Position numbers and translations under genes: made by a program
NCBI GenBank assembly: GCA_947489175.1
Contig: CANLED010000163.1
Coordinates: 1-5,726, forward strand
DNA from: Chitinophagaceae bacterium
Lineage (GTDB): Bacteria; Bacteroidota; Bacteroidia; Chitinophagales; Chitinophagaceae
Direction of reading: 5' to 3'
DNA length: 5,726 nt
In this document: positions 1 to 5,726 of the stretch, one piece after another
Numbering within the stretch: position 1 is the first letter of the stretch
Layout of the letters: each line of letters starts with the position of its first letter
Notes under the pieces: model-generated
The model's database searches: none
Seen by the model: the letters and a program-made list of their open reading frames with translations, nothing else
Told to the model about the DNA's origin: nothing

Positions 1-1
1 T

Positions 2-682
2 GAAGCTAAATACACAAAAACAGTGATCGCTCAATCATCTAGTACATCAATTTACATGAGAACAGATTCTTTTGGCTATGCTGGGATGAGGTATTATGAT
101 ACAGCCAATAAGGCAGGAAATGGTTTTTTTATGGAAAAGATTAAAGGAAATCAAGTTGTTTATAATCTTAGGGCTGATAACATTTCTTGGGATGTTCCTA
201 AAAAAGCTTGGAAACTAAGTGGCGTTGTAGAAAGAAAAATTAATGGAATGTTAGAGGACGTTAAGTTTCATACTGAAATATTTAAAAAATTGACTTTTGA
301 TCCCAACGATTTAAAAAGGGACGAATACATGCAAGCAAGGCTAATTACCCCTGCATTAAGAATAAGGATAAACAAAGAAAAAATGCGGGGGTCAGAAACC
401 GTAAAAGAATTAGAAATGGAATATGCCCACAGAAGTTCAACTCCATTTGCAGTCATACTCTTAACATTGATAGGTGCAATTTTGGCATGCAGAAAAATTC
501 GCGGTGGAAGTGGTGTACATCTGGCATTGGGGATCATTATTTGCGCTGTTTTTATAATTACAGACCGGTTTTCAACGATATTTTCAACTAAAGGTAGCCT
601 CGATCCTTATGTGGCCGCATGGATTCCAAATTTTATTTTTGGAATGCTTACTTGGTATCTTTATAAAAAAGCACCAAAATAA
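2..682 (+). CDS. LptF/LptG-family permease, C-terminal part (5' end outside window)
   Basis: This is the C-terminal part of an inner-membrane permease of the YjgP/YjgQ (LptF/LptG) family. These proteins pair with the ATPase LptB to extract lipopolysaccharide from the inner membrane and pass it to the periplasmic bridge. The frame is open to the left edge: residues EAKYTKT precede the GTG at 23, so that GTG is an internal Val and not a start. The first ~130 residues are polar and strand-rich, matching the end of the periplasmic jellyroll. Three hydrophobic segments follow at about 440-490, 512-586 and 611-664, matching TM4-6 of the family's six. The motif RGGSGVHLALG between the first two, and a Pro-rich PYVAAWIPN stretch before the last, are typical of the family. 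The N-terminal three TM segments are missing because of the window edge, not a mutation. LptF and LptG cannot be told apart from this part, so no symbol is given. It ends in TAA with no terminator hairpin after it. Confidence 0.88.
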   Translation, partial: EAKYTKTVIAQSSSTSIYMRTDSFGYAGMRYYDTANKAGNGFFMEKIKGNQVVYNLRADNISWDVPKKAWKLSGVVERKINGMLEDVKFHTEIFKKLTFDPNDLKRDEYMQARLITPALRIRINKEKMRGSETVKELEMEYAHRSSTPFAVILLTLIGAILACRKIRGGSGVHLALGIIICAVFIITDRFSTIFSTKGSLDPYVAAWIPNFIFGMLTWYLYKKAPK

Positions 683-721
683 TTCAATTAATTAATCTAT
701 TTCATTTCATAGCTTTAACTC

Positions 722-756
722 TTTGATTTACATTTACACATCTTTTTTTACAGTTA
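722..756 (+). promoter_or_regulatory. Weak candidate Bacteroidota-type promoter for citrate synthase
   Basis: The 93-base gap between the permease and citrate synthase is very AT-rich. It contains TTTG at 722-725 and, 23 bases downstream, TACAGTTA at 749-756. This loosely resembles the Bacteroidota sigma pattern TTTG / TAnnTTTG, but the -7 element matches only partly and the spacing is at the long end. No better pair was found in the gap. The start codon at 776 is preceded by A-rich sequence (AAAATCAAACG) without a Shine-Dalgarno motif, as is usual in this phylum. Read-through from the permease is an equally good explanation for expression, because no terminator separates the two genes. Confidence 0.2.
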
Positions 757-775
757 CAGTTTTTAAAATCAAACG

Positions 776-2101
776 ATGCAATCTATTAAAGAACGGTTTA
801 AGTCTAAAGCGGATTTGGTTGGTGCTGACATCAAACAATTATTAAAGGAGCACGGAACTAAAGTAATTGGTGAAGTTACTCTTGCACAAATTTACCAAGG
901 AATGAGGGGTGTTACAGGATTGGTTTCTGAAACTTCGTTGTTGGATGCCAACGAGGGAATACGGTTTAGGGGATATTCGATTCCTGAATTAAGAGAAAAA
1001 CTTCCTAAATTTCCAGGTGGTGATGAACCTTTGCCTGAAGCCTTATTTTTTTTGATGCTTTTAGGCGAATTACCTACTTCAGACGAAACTGAATATATTA
1101 CTTCAACACTTCAGAGAAGGTCTCATGTACCTAATTATGTATTTGACACAATTGAGGCATTGCCTGTGTCTTCACATCCTATGACTCAGTTTGTGGTAGG
1201 AATAATGGCATTGCAAAATGGTAGTCAGTTCGCTAAATCCTATGCAGCAGGGATGAATAAAAAGGATTATTGGGACGCTACATTTGATGATGCCCTAGAC
1301 CTTATTGGTCGTCTCCCAAGAATTGCAGCCTACATCTACCGCAGAAAATATAAAAACGGCATTCACATTGAGCCAAATGGTTTGTTGGATTGGTCTGGAA
1401 ATTTTGCACACATGATGGGTTATGGTGATTTTGAATTTATGGAATTGATGCGCTTATACATGACAATTCATGCTGATCATGAAGGTGGTAATGTTTCTGC
1501 ACATACTACCCACCTTGTAGGTTCAGCTTTGAGTGATCCATTTTTGAGTTTTGCAGCTGGTATGAATGGACTTGCGGGTCCATTGCATGGTTTAGCCAAT
1601 CAGGAAGTTATAAAGTGGATTTATGAAATGAGGGAGACTCTTGGAGTGGATCTTCCCACTAAGGAGCAAATTTCAGTATATGTAAAACAAACATTGGCGG
1701 AAGGGAAAGTAGTTCCTGGGTACGGACATGCCGTATTGCGTAAAACAGATCCAAGGTTTACCGCACAAATGGAATTTGGCAAGAAGCACATGCCTGACGA
1801 TGCACTGGTTCAAACTGTATGGCAAATTTATGATACTGTTCCAGATATATTGCATTCATTGGGAAAAGTGAAAAATCCTTATCCAAATGTTGATGCACAC
1901 AGTGGTGCGCTTTTGGTGCATTACGGAATGGTCGAATATGAATTTTACACGGTTCTTTTCGGTGTTAGCCGTTCATTGGGCGTTTTGGCGAGCCTATGTT
2001 GGGATCGTGCATTAGGATTCCCTCTTGAGCGTCCTAAGACTGTTACAACTGATTTGGTTAAACAGTGGCTTGAAGGCAAAGACAATATTTGGGGAGAATA
2101 A
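776..2101 (+). CDS. gltA: Citrate synthase, eukaryote-like type I
   Basis: This gene encodes a 441-residue citrate (Si)-synthase, which condenses oxaloacetate with acetyl-CoA to citrate and CoA at the entry to the TCA cycle in the cytoplasm. The sequence runs colinear with the animal mitochondrial enzyme as I remember it, from RFRGYSIPE (63-71) through DHEGGNVSAHT (234-244) and NGLAGPLHGLANQEV (264-278) to GFPLERPK (414-421). The catalytic triad is intact: His271, His318 (in PGYGHAVLRKTDPR) and Asp373 (in NVDAHSG), matching pig His274, His320 and Asp375. The substrate-binding residues His235, Arg327, Arg399 and Arg419 are also present. The protein begins where the mature mitochondrial enzyme begins, with no targeting peptide. 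This type is normally a dimer, unlike the NADH-inhibited hexameric type II enzyme of enterobacteria; dimerisation here is inferred. The ATG at 776 gives the expected family length and follows an A-rich leader. A strong terminator lies 5 bases after the stop codon. Function is near certain. Confidence 0.97.
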   Translation: MQSIKERFKSKADLVGADIKQLLKEHGTKVIGEVTLAQIYQGMRGVTGLVSETSLLDANEGIRFRGYSIPELREKLPKFPGGDEPLPEALFFLMLLGELPTSDETEYITSTLQRRSHVPNYVFDTIEALPVSSHPMTQFVVGIMALQNGSQFAKSYAAGMNKKDYWDATFDDALDLIGRLPRIAAYIYRRKYKNGIHIEPNGLLDWSGNFAHMMGYGDFEFMELMRLYMTIHADHEGGNVSAHTTHLVGSALSDPFLSFAAGMNGLAGPLHGLANQEVIKWIYEMRETLGVDLPTKEQISVYVKQTLAEGKVVPGYGHAVLRKTDPRFTAQMEFGKKHMPDDALVQTVWQIYDTVPDILHSLGKVKNPYPNVDAHSGALLVHYGMVEYEFYTVLFGVSRSLGVLASLCWDRALGFPLERPKTVTTDLVKQWLEGKDNIWGE

Positions 2102-2106
2102 AAAGG

Positions 2107-2143
2107 AAGAGCGATATTCAAAATTGATTATCGCTCTTTTTTT
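2107..2143. terminator. Rho-independent terminator, probably bidirectional, between convergent genes
   Basis: A 10-base-pair perfect stem is formed by AAGAGCGATA (2107-2116) and TATCGCTCTT (2129-2138). The 12-base loop can pair further: TCA with TGA after one T-T mismatch. On the + strand the stem runs into seven T residues (2137-2143), which suits termination of citrate synthase. On the - strand the same stem is followed by CCTTTTTATT, a weaker U-tract that could stop the two-component operon. The T-tract overlaps the stop codon of the response regulator (2142-2144, read as TAA on the - strand). The two genes are 40 bases apart, and this element fills nearly all of that gap. Confidence 0.88.
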
Positions 2144-2783
2144 ATAAGTCCATAAATGAGTCGTTGATATATTTCACCAAACTCAATGAGTTTTTAAGGT
2201 CCAGTTTTTTAAGTATTCTTGCCCTATGGGTTTCAACCGTTCTTGGTGAAAGAAAAAGTTGTTCTGCAATCTCCTTGTTTGTTGATCCGTTTTTAATTAA
2301 TTTAATAATCTCTATTTCACGTTCGGTGAGCTTACTGAGTTTGTTGTCATCATCATCTACCAACATTTGATTTGTGATGTTCTTTTGGATTTCTGCACAA
2401 ATGTATTTGTCGCCTTTCATAACAGCCCTAATGGCATCATACATTTCAATTTTTGTTGAATTTTTTGTAACATAACCCATTGCACCATTTCTGAGCATTT
2501 TTTTAGCAAATGAAGGTTGATTATGCATGGAGACACCAATTATTCTTGTTCCTGGAGCCAACTTTTTTATCATTTTTGTGGCTTCTATGCCAGAAAATGG
2601 ATTTATATTGATGTCTAAAATAGCAATATCTGGTTTTATTTCAGTTATTTCATCAATCATGGTTTTGGTATTGTCATATACTTTAACAACTTCAAAATCA
2701 GGATCCATGTTAATCAATGTTGCCCATGTTTCTGCAATAAGAAGATGATCATCAGCGATTATAATGCGAATTTTCTTTGTCAT
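2142..2783 (-). CDS. NarL/LuxR-family response regulator
   Basis: This 213-residue protein is a two-component transcription regulator of the NarL/FixJ type. An N-terminal receiver domain (about 4-122) has the acidic pair Asp11-Asp12, the phosphoacceptor Asp57 (in AILDININPFSG), the switch Ser85 and the conserved Lys107 (in GYVTK). A short linker with four Asp (143-146) leads to a LuxR-type helix-turn-helix (about 150-207), where LTEREIEIIKLI, NKEIAEQLFLSPRTVETHRA and the following helix are typical. Length and all key residues are normal for the family, so it should be phosphorylated and bind DNA, probably as a dimer. It starts 8 bases after the stop of the histidine kinase and is surely co-transcribed with it, which makes that kinase its likely donor. 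CAAACATT before the ATG shows no Shine-Dalgarno motif. The regulated genes are not indicated by the sequence. Confidence 0.95.
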   Translation of the reverse strand: MTKKIRIIIADDHLLIAETWATLINMDPDFEVVKVYDNTKTMIDEITEIKPDIAILDININPFSGIEATKMIKKLAPGTRIIGVSMHNQPSFAKKMLRNGAMGYVTKNSTKIEMYDAIRAVMKGDKYICAEIQKNITNQMLVDDDDNKLSKLTEREIEIIKLIKNGSTNKEIAEQLFLSPRTVETHRARILKKLDLKNSLSLVKYINDSFMDL

Positions 2784-2791
2784 AATGTTTG

Positions 2792-5726
2792 TTAAAATGG
2801 TAAGTTAATAAATACTTCAGTACCCTCACCTGGTTTGGTAATAATACGAAGTGTTCCGTTATAAAATTCAACCCTGGCCAAAATACTTTTTAGTCCAATT
2901 CCTTTTCTTACTGTTGAAAATTCAAATCCTATACCATCGTCTTTATACCGTAAACTCATTTCTCTAGCATTGAATTCAATTCTTATTTCTACTTTATTTG
3001 CTTTTGCATACTTAAATGTGTTGCTACTTAGTTCTTGAATAATCCTGAAAAGCATGATTTTTTGTTCATATAAAAATTTATCAGGATCTTTTTCTTTGTA
3101 TATTTTGAGTGAAAAAGCAGGTTTGGGGATGATGCTATAGCTTCCTATAAGTTCAACAACGGCATCTCTAAATCCTAAGTCTTTAATGGCTGGGGGAGCA
3201 AGGTTACGAGAAAGTCTCCGAACTTCATCAATTGTCTTTTTAATGGTTGTTTGAGCTTTATCAATGTCTGCATAGCCAACGCCATCCTTTTCTTTTAGGA
3301 TATTCATGTAAACACTTAAATAGGCCAGCATTTGACCAACACCATCATGTAAATCTCTTCCAATTACATCTCGTTGTTCCTCTTCAGCTTGAAGCCGTGC
3401 CTCCATTAATTGCTTTTCCCTTTGAACACTTTCAAAGAGTATTTTGGTTTCTAAATCTCTAATCTCAGTTACGTCCCAATGTATACCAATCGATCCCCTC
3501 ACTTTCCCTTTCATGTCAAATGTCGGCGCCCCGCTTATCACCCAAGTAGCCTCTTTTTTATCTTTCCTTTTTATATTAATTTCATACAATCCTTCTTTTC
3601 CGTGTTGTCTGTTTCTTCTTTCTTGTAAATATATTTCGTTTTCTGAGATTTCTTGTAGAAAAATATCAGGAGCAAAATTTCCCAGTAAATCTATTTCACC
3701 ATAGCCTGAAATTCTTTCAAATGCAGGATTTACATAAAGGATTTTTTCATTTGTATCTACTTCCATGATTCCCAGATTCATGTTAGAAAATAGGTTTCTG
3801 TATTTTGCCTCATTTTCAATGAGCATGGATTGAACAATAAATTGTTCGTTGATATCTCTTAAATGGATTATAATTTTTTCGGATGAGAGTTCCTTTTCTT
3901 TAAAAACATTATAAGACGTTTCAACCCATTTGAGTTCTCCTTTGATGTCTTTAATTTGAAAACTGAAAACTTTTTTTCCAGATTTGAGGTTATTTTCACT
4001 AAAATCTTTGATGCTTAAGTTTGTGTTTTTATCGAGCAAATCAAATAAAGGGTTTCCTATTACGTTAACTTCCTCATATCCTAGCACTCTTTTTATGGAA
4101 GGAGAAACATATTCAACAATACCTAGATTGTTTATAAGGAAAATTATATCGGCAGAATTGTTTGATATCAGTTGATATTTTCTTTTCTCTTCTTCTAAGT
4201 TATCGAACATGTTTCTTTCCGATGTAATATCAAAACCACATCCGATATATCCTAGAAACTCAGTGTTGTTCAAAAAACGAGGAATAGCGATTTCATATAT
4301 CCACCTATATTCGCCATGTAGATTTTTTGCAAGGTATTTTACCTCACATTTTATCTTTGATTTTATGTGCTTTGCCCAATCTACAACGGCAATCTTATGA
4401 TGATCTGGGTGAATAAATTTAGAAAATTCTTCACCACTTCTGATGTTTTTAAGATCAAAACCATAAAAGTCTCTTGATGTTTGATTGGTATAGGTTACAA
4501 AATTTTTTTCATTTGAAACCCATATCATAACAGGCATTGATTCAGTTATCAATTGAAAACGGTTCTCAGATTCTTGAATCTGATTGCGATATGTTTCATT
4601 TGAAGAAATATCTGTTAGCCTACCGGAAATAATTTCATCATTGTGTATTGAATCAAATTTAATTTTTGCTTCTTCTAAAACCCATCTAGTATAACCAGAT
4701 ATTTTATTTCTAATTTTATATTTAACTGACATTGATCCAGTTAATCTCAGTTCTTTAATAGCAGCATCATAATATTCTATAAATTCATGGTCAATGCTCT
4801 CTCGTTTCTCTTTCCAGATATCTGCTTCTTCTGGATTGAATCCAAAGAATAATGGCCATTGTGTAGTAAAATAATTCTTTTTTTTACTTTTTTGGTATAT
4901 GAGGTAATAAGCATCATTGGTTGATTCTAAAAAGCTATTCAACCGTGTAAAATTTTCGTATGCTTTTTCTTCAGATTCAATTCTATCTGTTATATCTGAA
5001 CCATAAATATTTTTTTCATCAACTCCTACTCTGTTAACAACATTAAAGGTGATATATCTATCATTTACAATGGTATCAATTTTGGTCAAAAATTTATGAA
5101 TACTAGAATTAAATATATATTTCCAAAAATCCTTAACCTCATATATTTTTTCTTCAAAAATGATTTCTTTTATATAATTGGCACTTTTATTCCAAAAAAG
5201 AAGATTACCTGCATTATCAACTCTTAATATTGGATTTGGGTTTTCATTTGGAAATGAAGCTAGGTTGCTAATTTCCTGATTTGCTTCTAGCGATTTAGTC
5301 ATGTCTCTAATCACACAAACTATATACGGTTTTGCATTTTCTTCTGTGGGTACTGGAGTAAGAGATATGCCAACCCCAACTTTTTGATTTTTTTTAGATA
5401 ATAAATACGTGTTGAATTCAAGTGATTTTTTTGATGCTATGATCTCCAAAATTATTTTTTTTAAGTCAATCTTAACATCACAAAATAATTTTTGCAAATA
5501 TTCTCCAATAAGTTCATAAGTTTCATAACCTAGCATGGACAAGCTTCTTATTGATACTTTTTTAATAATACCGCTAGGTAGCAATGTTAAAAATAAATCG
5601 GAAGAATGATTAATAATGTCGAGTTCATTTTTTAATTTGAGCAAATCCGATTGTTCATTTTCTAAAACAGCTTTCATTTGCTGGATATCAAATATTGGAT
5701 CATAGGCGGGGAAATCAGAATACGTT
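2792..5726 (-). CDS. Multi-PAS sensor histidine kinase, NarL type (HisKA_3), N-terminus outside window
   Basis: This is a sensor kinase for the adjacent response regulator. Residues are numbered from the first in-window Met (5675-5677), which gives 961 residues. The frame stays open for 16 more codons to the right edge, and a likely helix (DIQQMKAVLENEQ) runs across that Met, so the true start is probably upstream. About six PAS-like domains follow one another: 18-130, 136-235, 240-360, 365-488, 495-612 and 620-740. They are joined by short charged helices, and several end in the typical D-[IMV]-T. The fourth (MPVMIWVSNE, then HPDH and YRWIYE) looks like the PAS_3 subtype. A coiled coil (740-770) leads to a HisKA_3 dimerisation domain with phosphoacceptor His777 in RDLHDGVGQ. 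The ATPase domain (about 872-961) has Asn886 in the N box, DDGIGF (913-918), KGIGLKSI (925-932) and PGEGTEV. No membrane segment, HAMP or receiver domain is seen, so it is probably cytosolic. No cofactor-binding residues could be identified, so the signal is unknown. Confidence 0.93.
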   Translation of the reverse strand, partial: TYSDFPAYDPIFDIQQMKAVLENEQSDLLKLKNELDIINHSSDLFLTLLPSGIIKKVSIRSLSMLGYETYELIGEYLQKLFCDVKIDLKKIILEIIASKKSLEFNTYLLSKKNQKVGVGISLTPVPTEENAKPYIVCVIRDMTKSLEANQEISNLASFPNENPNPILRVDNAGNLLFWNKSANYIKEIIFEEKIYEVKDFWKYIFNSSIHKFLTKIDTIVNDRYITFNVVNRVGVDEKNIYGSDITDRIESEEKAYENFTRLNSFLESTNDAYYLIYQKSKKKNYFTTQWPLFFGFNPEEADIWKEKRESIDHEFIEYYDAAIKELRLTGSMSVKYKIRNKISGYTRWVLEEAKIKFDSIHNDEIISGRLTDISSNETYRNQIQESENRFQLITESMPVMIWVSNEKNFVTYTNQTSRDFYGFDLKNIRSGEEFSKFIHPDHHKIAVVDWAKHIKSKIKCEVKYLAKNLHGEYRWIYEIAIPRFLNNTEFLGYIGCGFDITSERNMFDNLEEEKRKYQLISNNSADIIFLINNLGIVEYVSPSIKRVLGYEEVNVIGNPLFDLLDKNTNLSIKDFSENNLKSGKKVFSFQIKDIKGELKWVETSYNVFKEKELSSEKIIIHLRDINEQFIVQSMLIENEAKYRNLFSNMNLGIMEVDTNEKILYVNPAFERISGYGEIDLLGNFAPDIFLQEISENEIYLQERRNRQHGKEGLYEINIKRKDKKEATWVISGAPTFDMKGKVRGSIGIHWDVTEIRDLETKILFESVQREKQLMEARLQAEEEQRDVIGRDLHDGVGQMLAYLSVYMNILKEKDGVGYADIDKAQTTIKKTIDEVRRLSRNLAPPAIKDLGFRDAVVELIGSYSIIPKPAFSLKIYKEKDPDKFLYEQKIMLFRIIQELSSNTFKYAKANKVEIRIEFNAREMSLRYKDDGIGFEFSTVRKGIGLKSILARVEFYNGTLRIITKPGEGTEVFINLPF

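Noticed and set aside
268..537. 89-codon open frame on the - strand within the permease
   Set aside because: The + strand frame shows clear LptF/LptG features here, and the antisense peptide has no recognisable motif.
741..749. T-rich run after the permease considered as a terminator
   Set aside because: No inverted repeat precedes it that could form a stem.
1046..1053. Run of eight T in citrate synthase, with similar runs in the kinase gene (about 4878-4885 and 5388-5395), considered as slippage or phase-variation sites
   Set aside because: Each run encodes expected Phe or Lys residues in an intact frame, and such runs are common in AT-rich DNA. There is no sign of frameshift.
2164..2748. 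Two open frames on the + strand opposite the response regulator
   Set aside because: They overlap conserved receiver and helix-turn-helix codons on the other strand and have no leader or family resemblance.
2142..2783. Idea that the two-component system regulates the neighbouring citrate synthase
   Set aside because: The genes converge, so the citrate synthase promoter region lies more than 1.3 kb away, and no repeated operator-like motif was seen there.
3247..4400. Several open frames of 63-86 codons on the + strand opposite the sensor kinase gene
   Set aside because: They lie antisense to a gene with clear domain motifs, encode low-complexity Phe/Leu/Ser-rich peptides, and resemble no family. 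They are shadows of an AT-rich gene.

Overview
The window looks like ordinary chromosomal DNA from a member of the Bacteroidota. The evidence is AT-rich sequence, A-rich leaders without a Shine-Dalgarno motif before both visible starts, a mitochondrial-like (type I) citrate synthase as annotated in many Bacteroidota, and a soluble multi-PAS NarL-type sensor kinase next to its regulator. I cannot name a genus.

Layout. Bases 2-682 (+) are the 3' part of an LptF/LptG-family permease of the lipopolysaccharide exporter, cut by the left edge. A 93-base AT-rich gap with no terminator hairpin follows; it holds only a weak promoter candidate. Bases 776-2101 (+) are a complete citrate synthase with its catalytic His/His/Asp triad intact. 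A strong hairpin with a T-tract (2107-2143) fills the gap to the convergent operon on the other strand. That operon, transcribed right to left, encodes a sensor histidine kinase with six PAS-like domains (2792-5726, open to the right edge) and, 8 bases after it, a NarL/LuxR-type response regulator (2142-2783).

How the genes relate. Kinase and regulator are almost certainly a cognate two-component pair. The kinase has no membrane segment in the visible part, so it probably senses an intracellular signal through one or more PAS domains, autophosphorylates on His777 (numbered from the Met at 5677) and passes the phosphate to Asp57 of the regulator. Its target genes are unknown. The permease (envelope biogenesis) and citrate synthase (TCA cycle) share a strand but no evident function. 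Nothing in the sequence ties the two-component pair to citrate synthase apart from convergent placement.

I found no RNA genes, CRISPR array, insertion sequence, attachment site or large DNA repeat, and no convincing new system. The most notable points are the eukaryote-like citrate synthase, the six-PAS soluble kinase whose start lies outside the window, and the shared compact terminator.
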